From NCBI RefSeq assembly GCF_003852425.1, contig NZ_QAJN01000016.1, forward strand, positions 182,754 through 235,744: a stretch of 52,991 nucleotides of DNA. Direction: 5' to 3'. Each line of letters begins with the position of its first letter. Within the stretch, counting starts at the first letter, position 1. Below, one piece after another: positions 16,896 through 24,353 of the stretch. The position numbers were made by a program, and so were the translations under genes. The stretch comes from Paucibacter sp. KBW04 (GTDB lineage: Bacteria; Pseudomonadota; Gammaproteobacteria; Burkholderiales; Burkholderiaceae_C). The notes under the pieces are model-generated. The model was given only the letters and a program-made list of their open reading frames with translations, did no database searches and was not told where the DNA came from.

Positions 16896-16926
16896 AGCAT
16901 AGACCTTGCCACGATGGCAAGGTCAA
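16896..16926 (-). promoter_or_regulatory. CueR-type promoter of copZ
   Basis: On the minus strand, -35 TTGACC (16921-16926) and -10 TATGCT (16896-16901) are separated by 19 bp, the overlong spacer typical of MerR-family promoters. Within the spacer is the dyad ACCTTGCC-N5-GGCAAGGT (16903-16923), the classic CueR copper-responsive operator. Confidence 0.88.
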
Positions 16927-17170
16927 GCGGAAAGCAAAAAGCGAATCAAGTCATCGTTCACCACATGGGCCTTGAGGCGCTGATTTCCTGCGACTCGCGC
17001 CACCGTAGAGCGCCTCGTCGACGCTGGATGCTGCACCCCGCCCGAGCAACAGCAACGGCAGCGTTTCTCGGATGTCGCACCCCTGGCCGCTTTGAGTGCG
17101 CTCAGCTGGCTGAATCCGCCACCCGGAGCGGGCATTCGTCGTGACTGTCTCGCATCCCAGAAGCGGTCAT
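16927..17170. other. Gap between CueR site and unknown gene
   Basis: No gene is supported here. A minus-strand frame (16923-17174) ends in a plausible helical segment but is Arg/Cys-rich, has no recognisable family and overlaps the CueR promoter, so it was not called. The stretch looks less strongly codon-biased than its surroundings and may be part of inserted DNA. Confidence 0.4.
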
Positions 17171-17638
17171 TCAACGTGCGAGGTCAGCGGGCAGCGAAGC
17201 CATCCGCTGGAGCGAAAGGCTAGCTGGCAACTCCACTGCCCAATCGTCGGCCACGCATTCGAATGTCTCATCTTTGAAATAGAAGAGAAAGTGCGTGGCC
17301 TGACCGGAGCGCGGGGCATCGGCGTTGATGATCCAATCCTGTGGAGCCGAGAGCAAATCCGGGGCACCCGACACTGCGTAAAACTCACCCCAGGCCGGGG
17401 CCAAGCGACTGAATCGGCACTCTCCCATGAGCCAGCCCTCGTCGTTGGTTGGCCCATCGCGAAAGCGCTGGCAGTTTTTGAAGCGCAGCGTTGCTTTGGT
17501 TCCTTCGCTGAACTTAGGAAACTGGAAGGCGTTCACATAAAAGGTGACGAACGTGTCTGGACCCACTACGAGCACCGATGGCTCCGGAGCATTGGGGTCG
17601 GCATTCCAGCCGTTGTTGAGTTGCACGAACTTCGCCAT
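17171..17638 (-). CDS. Hypothetical protein
   Basis: An unrecognised 155-residue protein. It has no signal peptide or membrane segment. The sequence reads like a small beta-rich domain: alternating hydrophobic strands (VLVVGPDTFVTFYVNAF, ATLRFKNC, THFLFYFKDETFECVADDW) with many aromatics. The composition is that of a real protein, unlike shadow frames, but the gene has only a weak ribosome site and sits in a less GC-biased island between copZ and copA. It may be a horizontally acquired cargo gene. No function can be assigned. Confidence 0.55.
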   Translation of the reverse strand: MAKFVQLNNGWNADPNAPEPSVLVVGPDTFVTFYVNAFQFPKFSEGTKATLRFKNCQRFRDGPTNDEGWLMGECRFSRLAPAWGEFYAVSGAPDLLSAPQDWIINADAPRSGQATHFLFYFKDETFECVADDWAVELPASLSLQRMASLPADLAR

Positions 17639-18025
17639 TGCCAGCTACCGAGACAGGGGGCAAAAGGAGCTGCGCTCAAACATCGGCGCTGCCCGTACAA
17701 CTAAGCGAAGCTTGACAGACGCAAGTCCTTGGATAGTCACTGCTTTCTCAATTCAAAGCCAGGTCGCAAGGGTACTAAAAGTTCCGACAAAGACGACACG
17801 GGATACAACTTACGCTGCACAGCAAGATTCTCGCCTCTTCGTCCTTGGCGCAGGGATTCACGGTGCAACTCGGGAATTCACGAACGCCCGCTCATGGCCA
17901 GGAACAACCCCAGGCGAGCGGCTGCTTTCAGCCACCTCCTCCCCGAGGTCCGCTCCAGCAGGAGTGCGGCAATGTGTCTGTCCACTCCGAGACCGCATAG
18001 CAAAAGACACTGCCGCAGCAGGGGC
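17639..18025. other. Non-coding stretch upstream of copA promoter
   Basis: About 390 bp with no supportable gene on either strand. It contains several AT-richer segments and may include the promoter of the hypothetical gene at 17171-17638, but no convincing -35/-10 pair was found. It ends at the CueR-type promoter of copA. Confidence 0.4.
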
Positions 18026-18056
18026 TTGACCTTGCCATCATGGCAAGCTTGATACT
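18026..18056 (+). promoter_or_regulatory. CueR-type promoter of copA
   Basis: -35 TTGACC (18026-18031) and -10 GATACT (18051-18056) are separated by 19 bp. The spacer carries ACCTTGCC-N5-GGCAAGCT (18029-18049), a CueR operator with one deviation from symmetry. The first ATG (18064) is only 7 bp after the -10, so the transcript may be leaderless. Confidence 0.88.
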
Positions 18057-18063
18057 TGCCAGC

Positions 18064-20502
18064 ATGATGATCAAAACACCTGCCAACACCCCCAGCCCCT
18101 GGACCTTGCCCATAGCGGGCATGACTTGCGCATCTTGCGCGAGCCGGGTGGAAAAAGCGCTCAAGGCCTTGCCCGGCGTGCGCTCGGCCCAGGTCAATCT
18201 GGCGACCGAGACGGCCAGTGTGGAAGGGGCACCGGAGCTGATCCTGGCCGCGCTACAGGCCAGCGTCAAAAAGGCCGGCTATAGCTTGCGCGAGAAAATC
18301 TGGCAGCTGCAGGTGGGCGGCATGACCTGCGCCTCCTGTGTAGGCCGGGTCGAGAAGGCACTTATGAAAGTGCCCGGTGTGCTGGAGGCCGAGGTCAATC
18401 TGGCGACCGAGACGGCCACGCTGCGTGCCCTGGCTTCGGTGGAGCTGGATCAGCTGCTGGGCGCCATCCTCAAGGCCGGCTACACGGCGCAGCGCCTGGA
18501 CACTAACTCAGAACCTGAGCAGAGCGCCGCCGCCCTGCCCTGGTCACACAGCGCCTGGCCGGTGGGCTTGGCCGCGCTGCTGTCCGCGCCCCTGGTCATC
18601 CCCATGCTGGGCGATTTTTTTGGCCAGCACTGGATGCTCAACGGCTGGTGGCAGCTGCTGCTGGCCGCCCCCGTGCAGCTCATCCTCGGCGCTCGCTTTT
18701 ACAAAGCCGGTTGGGCGGCGCTGCGGGCGGGCAGCGGCAATATGGACCTGCTGGTGGCCTTGGGCACCTCGGCGGCCTTCGGGCTCTCGGTCTACGAGCT
18801 TCTGATTCGCGGGCCCATGAGCATGAACCTCTACTTCGAGTCCGCCGCCGTGGTCATCACCTTGGTGCTGCTGGGCAAGTGGATGGAGGCGCGGGCCAAG
18901 CGCCAGACCACGGAGGCGATTCGGGCACTCAAGAAGCTGCGCCCCGAGACCGCTCGCGTGCGCCGCGATGGCGTCGAGTCCGAGCTGCCCCTGGCCGCCC
19001 TGCGCCTAGGCGACGAGGTGGTGGTGCGACCGGGCGAGCGCATCCCGGTGGACGGCGAGATCCTCAGCGGTGAGAGCCCGGTGGACGAATCCCTCATCAC
19101 CGGGGAGAGCTTGCCTGTGGACAAACACCCTGGCGACGCGGTGGTGGGCGGCGCCGTCAATGGCGAGGGCCTGCTGATCCTGCGCACCACGGCGCTGGGG
19201 GCGGAGTCCACGCTCTCGCGCATCGTGCGCCTGGTGGAGTCGGCCCAGGCCAAGAAGGCGCCCATCCAACGCCAAGTCGACCGAGTCAGCGCCATCTTTG
19301 TGCCGGTGGTGCTGGGCATTGCCTTGCTGACGCTGCTGTCCTGGGGCCTGAGCACGGGCGACTGGGAGCACGCGATTCTCAATGCGGTGGCGGTGCTGGT
19401 GATCGCCTGCCCCTGCGCCCTGGGCCTGGCCACGCCTACGGCCATCATGGTGGGCACCGGGGTGGCGGCGCGCCAAGGCATTCTGGTCAAGGATGCCGAG
19501 GCCCTGGAGTTGGCCGCCGAGGTCAGCCTGGTGGCTTTTGACAAGACCGGCACGCTGACGGTGGGCCGCCCAAAGTTGGCGCATCTGCAAAGCATCGCGG
19601 GCCTGGATGAACAGGCCGCCCTGGCCCTGGCCGCGGCCCTGCAATCGGGCAGCGAACACCCTCTGGCCCAGGCCGTGCGTGAGCGGGCTCTGGAACTCAA
19701 GCTCACTGTGCCCGAAGCCGCGCAGCTGCGCGCCGTGCCGGGCCGCGGTGTCAGCGCCCAGGTGAACGGTCAGGCCTATCTGCTGGGCAGCAGCCGCTAT
19801 TTGAAGGACTTAGGCGCAGACCTCTCTGCCCTGCAAGCCGCCGCCGATCTGGCCCAGGCCCAAGGTCACAGCATCTCCTGGCTGGCCGAGGCGCCTGCTG
19901 CCGAGGGGGCTGCTCCCCGCCTGCTGGCGGCCCTGGCCTTTGGCGATGCGATCAAGCCCACGGCCGCGCCGGCCATCCAGGCTCTGCATGCTCTGGAGGT
20001 ACGCAGCCTGCTGGTCAGCGGCGATAACAATGCCGCCGCCCAGGCCGTGGGCCACCAGCTCGGCCTGGACGAGGTGCGGGCCGAGGTCTTGCCGGCCGAC
20101 AAAGCCCGCATCGTGGCCGAGCTGAAGAAAGAGCTGAGCAGCCAAGGCAAACACCGGCGCGTGGCCATGGTGGGCGACGGCATCAACGACGCGCCGGCGC
20201 TGGCCGCGGCCGATGTGGGCTTTGCCATGGCCACCGGCACCGATGTGGCCATGGCCGCGGCTGGTGTGACCCTGATGCGCGGCGATGTGCGCTTGGTCGC
20301 CCAGGCCATAGACCTGAGCCGCAAGACCGTGGCCAAGATTCGCCAAAACCTGTTCTGGGCATTTGCCTACAACGTGGTGGGCATCCCGCTGGCGGCTTTA
20401 GGTTTCCTCAACCCCATGCTGGCGGGCGCGGCCATGGCGCTGTCCAGCGTCTCGGTCGTCAGCAATGCATTGCTGCTCAAACGTTGGAAGGCGAAGGCAT
20501 GA
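18064..20502 (+). CDS. copA: Cu(I)-translocating P-type ATPase
   Basis: An 812-residue P1B-1 ATPase that exports Cu(I) from the cytoplasm at the expense of ATP. Two N-terminal heavy-metal domains each carry GMTCASC (C22/C25 and a second pair near residues 88-92). The transmembrane metal site is CPC in [13 protein letters not shown] (about 450), the phosphorylated aspartate is in DKTGTLT (about 493), the nucleotide-binding HP is in SEHPLAQ (about 531), and the hinge is GDGINDAPA (about 704). The start is one of the tandem ATGs at 18064 or 18067; an earlier in-frame ATG lies inside the CueR operator. The stop overlaps the cueR start (ATGA). Confidence 0.95.
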   Translation: MMIKTPANTPSPWTLPIAGMTCASCASRVEKALKALPGVRSAQVNLATETASVEGAPELILAALQASVKKAGYSLREKIWQLQVGGMTCASCVGRVEKALMKVPGVLEAEVNLATETATLRALASVELDQLLGAILKAGYTAQRLDTNSEPEQSAAALPWSHSAWPVGLAALLSAPLVIPMLGDFFGQHWMLNGWWQLLLAAPVQLILGARFYKAGWAALRAGSGNMDLLVALGTSAAFGLSVYELLIRGPMSMNLYFESAAVVITLVLLGKWMEARAKRQTTEAIRALKKLRPETARVRRDGVESELPLAALRLGDEVVVRPGERIPVDGEILSGESPVDESLITGESLPVDKHPGDAVVGGAVNGEGLLILRTTALGAESTLSRIVRLVESAQAKKAPIQRQVDRVSAIFVPVVLGIALLTLLSWGLSTGDWEHAILNAVAVLVIACPCALGLATPTAIMVGTGVAARQGILVKDAEALELAAEVSLVAFDKTGTLTVGRPKLAHLQSIAGLDEQAALALAAALQSGSEHPLAQAVRERALELKLTVPEAAQLRAVPGRGVSAQVNGQAYLLGSSRYLKDLGADLSALQAAADLAQAQGHSISWLAEAPAAEGAAPRLLAALAFGDAIKPTAAPAIQALHALEVRSLLVSGDNNAAAQAVGHQLGLDEVRAEVLPADKARIVAELKKELSSQGKHRRVAMVGDGINDAPALAAADVGFAMATGTDVAMAAAGVTLMRGDVRLVAQAIDLSRKTVAKIRQNLFWAFAYNVVGIPLAALGFLNPMLAGAAMALSSVSVVSNALLLKRWKAKA

Positions 20503-20906
20503 AGTCTGCGATGGAACTCTTCAATATCGGCGAGGCGGCGGCGCGCTCCGGCGTCTCGGCCAAGATGCTGCGGCATTACGAATCCTTGGGCCTGTTGCCC
20601 AAGGTGGCGCGCACCGAATCGGGCTACCGGCTCTATTCCGAACGCGAGGTTCACACCCTGCGCTTTATTCGCCGGGCACGCGATCTGGGCTTCTCCATGG
20701 CCGAGATTGCCGACCTGCTCAAGCTCTGGCAGAACCGGCGCCGCAGCAGCGCCGATGTCAAACGCATTGCCCAGACGCATATCGCTGACTTGGAACGCCG
20801 TCTGGCCGAGATGACGGCGATGAAGAACAGCTTGCAGCAATTGGTGCACTGCTGCCACGGCGATGAACGGCCGGATTGCCCGATTCTGGAGGGACTGGCG
20901 GGCTAG
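20499..20906 (+). CDS. cueR: MerR-family Cu(I)-responsive regulator CueR
   Basis: A 135-residue MerR-family activator. The N-terminal winged HTH ([37 protein letters not shown]) is followed by a long dimerisation helix and a C-terminal metal loop [15 protein letters not shown]119 and C127 are eight residues apart, matching the Cu(I)-binding pair C112/C120 of E. coli CueR. It senses cytoplasmic Cu(I) and activates promoters with 19-bp spacers; two such sites are seen at copZ and copA. The start at 20499 overlaps the copA stop, giving translational coupling and positive autoregulation through the copA promoter. It converges with the VOC gene with a 4-bp overlap. Confidence 0.93.
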   Translation: MKSAMELFNIGEAAARSGVSAKMLRHYESLGLLPKVARTESGYRLYSEREVHTLRFIRRARDLGFSMAEIADLLKLWQNRRRSSADVKRIAQTHIADLERRLAEMTAMKNSLQQLVHCCHGDERPDCPILEGLAG

Positions 20907-21367
20907 GGCTTGTTAGCGCTATGGCAATGGGCCGCGTCCCAGTTTTGCATGCGCTCCCGCCGCTCCAGGCGGAAGTTGGTCACCTCCAGGCGCAGGCCAT
21001 CCGGGTCATTGAAAAACGTGGCCCAGTAGTCGGGCGCATAGTCCGGGTAGAGGGCGGCCTCGCTGGCCGCGATGCCAACGGCTTGCAAAGCCTCCGCCAC
21101 CTCGCGCACCTCGTCAATCGAATTCACCCGCAGGCAGAAATGATGCAGGCCCGGCGCATAGGGTTCATGCGTCTGCGCCACACGGGCCGGCCGCAGCACA
21201 AAGCCGAACTGGCGGTTGTAGTACTGCACATGCGGCTCGCCGTTCAGGGAAAAACAGTTCTTTCGAAAACCCAGGATGTTCTGCAGCACCCGGTCGTAAA
21301 AAGCCTCCGAACGCTGCGGCTCGCTGACGCTGATGTAGATGTGATCGATGCCAATGACTTCGGCCAT
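20903..21367 (-). CDS. VOC family protein (glyoxalase/dioxygenase-like)
   Basis: A 154-residue vicinal-oxygen-chelate protein. IDHIYISVSEPQRSEAFYDRVL opens the first beta-alpha-beta module; LHHFCLRVNSIDEV and FNDPDGLRLEVTNF mark the second. Candidate metal ligands are H9 in IDHI, H in LHHF and E in RLEV, the usual H/H/E pattern. Members include glyoxalases, fosfomycin-type transferases and ring-cleavage enzymes; the reaction here is not identifiable. The gene converges with cueR and its last bases overlap that gene (CTAG at 20903-20906). Confidence 0.88.
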   Translation of the reverse strand: MAEVIGIDHIYISVSEPQRSEAFYDRVLQNILGFRKNCFSLNGEPHVQYYNRQFGFVLRPARVAQTHEPYAPGLHHFCLRVNSIDEVREVAEALQAVGIAASEAALYPDYAPDYWATFFNDPDGLRLEVTNFRLERRERMQNWDAAHCHSANKP

Positions 21368-21433
21368 GGGGCACTCCAGATGAGTTCTGCTCAGAGCAGC
21401 AAGACGGGCACCGAAATCATGGCATGAAAGACA

Positions 21434-21469
21434 AAGCCCCGTGCCGGCAGCGCGCCGGGGACGGGGCTT
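21434..21469 (-). terminator. Hairpin downstream of SGNH hydrolase gene
   Basis: The arms AAGCCCCGT (21434-21442) and ACGGGGCTT (21461-21469) form a 9-bp stem with an inner GC-rich hairpin. On the minus strand it is followed by TTGTCTTT, a weak U-tract, and lies just after the stop at 21492. Confidence 0.5.
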
Positions 21470-21491
21470 GGGTACGAGACGCGGAAGGGGC

Positions 21492-22496
21492 TCAGGTCTT
21501 GCTGAGGCCGCCGCTCAACTGCTTGCGACGCACCAGACCCAGGCCCAGCAGGCCCAGCGCCATCAGGCCGTAAGTCGAGGGCTCGGGCACCACCTGGGCA
21601 AAGACGGCGTCCGCCAGCAGCTGATGACCAACCGTGGTGGGGTGGATGGAGTCCCAGAACAGCGAGGTCGCCGGGTCGCAGATATTGTCGGTACGACCGC
21701 AGGCGTTGGTGACGTTGGTCAAACCAAGGCTGCTGGCCGAACTCACGGTGTGGGTCAGGAAGCCGTAGAAGTCAAAGGTTTGCACACCGGCTTCACCGTT
21801 CAGGCGGGCGGCCAGAGCGGCGTCCATCGTTGCCGAAGCAAACGATGCCGTCGCGGACGCCTGAGGCCCGCTGCTGAGTGCATCAGGGGCGAGGCCAAAA
21901 TTGGGCGTATTCATGACCAAGATGTGCTGCGCACCCCTTGCTTGCAGGGCATCGACCATATTGCCGATGTCCAGCGCGTAAGCGGCGGCCGTGTCATTGA
22001 TGATGCTGGCCGCATTGGCCGGATTGGCCTTGATGGCGTCCAGCGTGGCTCGCACATTGTTGCCGCCACCGGAAATGATGAACAGCTCGCTACCGCTCAC
22101 CGTCTTGCCCGAGCCAAGAAACATATTCAGCTGGGACTTCAGGCTGAAGGGAAAGCCGCCAGGGCCATCCACGCCATCCACACCGGTCTGCGCGCCACCA
22201 AAGGCGTAGTTGTCACCGCCCAGCAAAGAGGCTTGCGCGGACAAACCCATCTTGCTGGCGAAGTACTCGGACCAAACCGGCCCGTTGCTATAGCGACCAG
22301 AAAAATAAGGCGTTTTGGAAAATTCTTGATCCGTGGTGGGCGCCAGGCCATTGCTACCCAGTAGCAATGCGTTATTGCCCGCATCCGACAGGCTGTCACC
22401 AAAGATGACCAGGTTGGAAAAGCTGCTGGCCTGGGCTGCCACCGAGAGGGACAGCAGCAAACCGGTCAAGGCAAATCGAAGGGATGAATGTGTCAT
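21492..22496 (-). CDS. PEP-CTERM SGNH/GDSL hydrolase
   Basis: A 334-residue secreted esterase/lipase-like enzyme. The signal peptide (LTGLLLSLSVAAQA) is followed by block I FGDSLSDAGNN with nucleophile S35; SGGGNNV provides the block III Asn, and DSIHPT gives D282 and H285 of the catalytic site. The C-terminus ends with VPEPSTYGL, a hydrophobic helix and RRK, the PEP-CTERM sorting signal, so the protein should be processed by an exosortase encoded elsewhere and delivered to the cell surface or matrix. It could deacylate exopolysaccharide or surface lipids; this is inference. It is monocistronic, with a terminator-like hairpin downstream. Confidence 0.92.
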   Translation of the reverse strand: MTHSSLRFALTGLLLSLSVAAQASSFSNLVIFGDSLSDAGNNALLLGSNGLAPTTDQEFSKTPYFSGRYSNGPVWSEYFASKMGLSAQASLLGGDNYAFGGAQTGVDGVDGPGGFPFSLKSQLNMFLGSGKTVSGSELFIISGGGNNVRATLDAIKANPANAASIINDTAAAYALDIGNMVDALQARGAQHILVMNTPNFGLAPDALSSGPQASATASFASATMDAALAARLNGEAGVQTFDFYGFLTHTVSSASSLGLTNVTNACGRTDNICDPATSLFWDSIHPTTVGHQLLADAVFAQVVPEPSTYGLMALGLLGLGLVRRKQLSGGLSKT

Positions 22497-22604
22497 AGCT
22501 GCTCACAAATAAGTTGAGTGTCGGGCCGCTTGCTGGCTGTGGACCCGTAGCACAAGAGAGTCAAAAGAAAATCCGACAAATAGACGCTTGACTCATGCGC
22601 GCGC

Positions 22605-22633
22605 AGCATCGCCCAGGGTGCAATGACTGTCAA
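22605..22633 (-). promoter_or_regulatory. Possible promoter of the SGNH hydrolase gene
   Basis: A perfect -35 TTGACA (minus strand, 22628-22633) is followed after 17 bp by a weak -10 GATGCT (22605-22610). It would give a leader of roughly 100 nt before the ATG at 22496. The remainder of the gap 22497-22723 shows nothing else convincing. Confidence 0.35.
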
Positions 22634-22723
22634 CGTAAGCACGCACCCCTATCAACTGGCTTGCTTTTTTTTGGGCAGCGGCTAGGCCCGCAGCAAACCA
22701 GCCCTCGGCCGTTTTTGTGAGCC

Positions 22724-23083
22724 TCAGCGCTTGGTGCTGGCGCTGGGTTTGAAGGGGAAAAAGGAGGCGCGCTCCTGCGCCACCCGATCGCTTTGCCGGG
22801 CAATATTCCCACAGACCAGATCGCAAATCTTGTAAACCGAGGGGTCGGCGATTTTGTAAAAGGCGCTGGTGCCGCGGCTCTCGCGCAACACCAGGCCATG
22901 CTGTTGAAGCACGGTCAGGTGACGCGACACATTGGCTGCGCTAAAACCGCACAGCTCGGCCAACTCGCCGACCTTGCGTTCTTGCTGGCGCAGCAGATTG
23001 AGGATGTGCAAGCGCGTGGGCTCCGACAGGGCCTGGAAGTAGGCGGCGATCTGAACCAGGGCGGCCGGAGGTAGATCTTTCAT
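22724..23083 (-). CDS. ArsR/SmtB family regulator
   Basis: A 119-residue ArsR-family winged-helix repressor: SEPTRLHILNLLRQQERKVGELAE, recognition region GFSAANVSRHLTVLQQHGLV, wing RGTSAFYKIADP. Cysteines C45 (at the end of alpha-3, ELCGF) and C87/C91 (in alpha-5, KICDLVC) are placed as in metal- or thiol-sensing members, so it may sense a soft metal or a reactive sulphur/thiol species. It is divergent from an RND efflux operon whose promoter carries a palindrome (23169-23190), and it is presumably the repressor of that operon and of itself. Confidence 0.92.
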   Translation of the reverse strand: MKDLPPAALVQIAAYFQALSEPTRLHILNLLRQQERKVGELAELCGFSAANVSRHLTVLQQHGLVLRESRGTSAFYKIADPSVYKICDLVCGNIARQSDRVAQERASFFPFKPSASTKR

Positions 23084-23163
23084 GGGCGGGTCTCAACCCG
23101 CCGCAGCGGGTCCTTTTTCATTGGAGAACAGGAGTTTAGATGAGTGCTTGCAATCCTGCTTGC

Positions 23164-23192
23164 TTGACTATTTGCATGATTGCGCAAATAAT
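23164..23192 (+). promoter_or_regulatory. RND operon promoter with ArsR-type palindrome
   Basis: -35 TTGACT (23164-23169), 17-bp spacer, -10 AATAAT (23187-23192). The inverted repeat TATTTGC (23169-23175) with N8 and GCAAATA (23184-23190) spans the spacer, so a bound ArsR-type dimer would block RNA polymerase. It lies in the divergent gap between the arsR-like gene and the membrane fusion protein gene. Confidence 0.65.
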
Positions 23193-23237
23193 GATTCATC
23201 GAAATGCATTTGTCCAGTCGATTCTTCAAAGATTGCC

Positions 23238-24353
23238 ATGAATAAAACACTTCCTCCCCACGCTCGCCGCTCGGCCTTGGCGCTGAGCCTGATGCTGGGC
23301 AGTGGCTTGCTCGCCTGGGCTTTCGCTCCGGCCCTGTCTGCCCAGGCTCAAGCTCAGGCCGCAGCGCCTCTGGCCAGCTATCAGCTGAAGGCCGGCGGGG
23401 CGCAAAGCAGTCGCAGCTTTGACGGGGTGGTGGAAGCCGTACGCCAGACCGTGGTGGCCGCCCAGGTGGCGGGCGCCATCGTGCAGATCGATGTCAAGGC
23501 GGGTGATCGCGTCAGCAAGGGTCAGGTCTTGCTACGGGTGGACGCTCGCGCCGCCCAGGACGCCGCCCAGGCCAGCGAGGCCCAGGCCCAGGCCGCGCGC
23601 GCGACCCTGCAGCTGGCCACCCGCGACTTCGAGCGCCAGCAGCAACTCTTCAAGCAGCGCTATATCAGCCAGGCAGCACTGGACCAGGCCGAGAGCCAGT
23701 TCAAGGCGACCCAGGCGCAGGTCAATGCCCAGCTGGCCCAGCTGGGCGGCGCACGCACCCAGACCAGCTTGCATGTGGTGCGCAGCCCTTACGACGGCAT
23801 CGTCTCCGAGCTGCCGGTGGCCCTGGGCGATATGGCCCTGCCCGGCCGCGCCCTGATCACGGTTTACGACCCCAGCGCCTTGCGGGTCACGGCCAATCTG
23901 CCGCAAAGCGTGGTGGCCGGCCTGAGCGCCAAGCCCAGCTTTCAGCTGGAGTTGAATGGCAAGCGTGGTGTGCAGCCCAGCCAGGTGCAGATCCTGCCCA
24001 TGGTGGATGCCGGCACCCACACGGTGCAAGTGCGCCTGGACCTGGCCAAGGCCAATAGCGCCGGCTCTTCCCCCAACTACACACCCGGCCTGTTCGCCCG
24101 AGTCTGGCTCAACGACGATGGCGCGCCCGCGGTCAGCCAGCAATTGCTGCTGCCGCGCAGCGCGGTCCTGCGCCGCGCCGAGCTGCATGCGGTTTATGTG
24201 TTGAACGAGCAGGGCCAGCCCTTGCTGCGGCAGGTCCGTCTGGGCGCAGCCCAGGGCGAGCTGGTGGAGGTCTTGTCCGGCCTGAGCGCCGGTGAGCGCG
24301 TCGCCACCGATCCGGCCGCCGCCGCCCGCGTCCTCAGCGGTGCCCAGCCATGA
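23238..24353 (+). CDS. RND efflux membrane fusion protein
   Basis: A 371-residue periplasmic adaptor of the HlyD/AcrA type. A signal peptide or membrane anchor (about residues 10-35) is followed by the lipoyl half-motif VVAAQVAGAIVQIDVKAGDR, a coiled-coil hairpin rich in Gln and Ala (RDFERQQQLFKQRYISQAALDQ, KATQAQVNAQLAQL), the returning lipoyl half (RSPYDGIVSELPVALGD) and the beta-barrel and membrane-proximal domains. It links the permease at 24350 to an outer-membrane channel that is not encoded here. The start at 23238 was chosen because the longer frame crosses the promoter and ArsR operator. The stop overlaps the permease start (ATGA). Confidence 0.92.
   Translation: MNKTLPPHARRSALALSLMLGSGLLAWAFAPALSAQAQAQAAAPLASYQLKAGGAQSSRSFDGVVEAVRQTVVAAQVAGAIVQIDVKAGDRVSKGQVLLRVDARAAQDAAQASEAQAQAARATLQLATRDFERQQQLFKQRYISQAALDQAESQFKATQAQVNAQLAQLGGARTQTSLHVVRSPYDGIVSELPVALGDMALPGRALITVYDPSALRVTANLPQSVVAGLSAKPSFQLELNGKRGVQPSQVQILPMVDAGTHTVQVRLDLAKANSAGSSPNYTPGLFARVWLNDDGAPAVSQQLLLPRSAVLRRAELHAVYVLNEQGQPLLRQVRLGAAQGELVEVLSGLSAGERVATDPAAAARVLSGAQP

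Noticed and set aside
16923..17174. Small minus-strand frame upstream of copZ
   Set aside because: It overlaps the CueR promoter, is Arg/Cys-rich and has no recognisable family; only its last 30 residues look protein-like.
17680..17720. attC-like integron site beside the unknown gene between copZ and copA
   Set aside because: A weak GTT-like core and inverted bases are present, but the required paired core sites could not be found, and no integrase is nearby.
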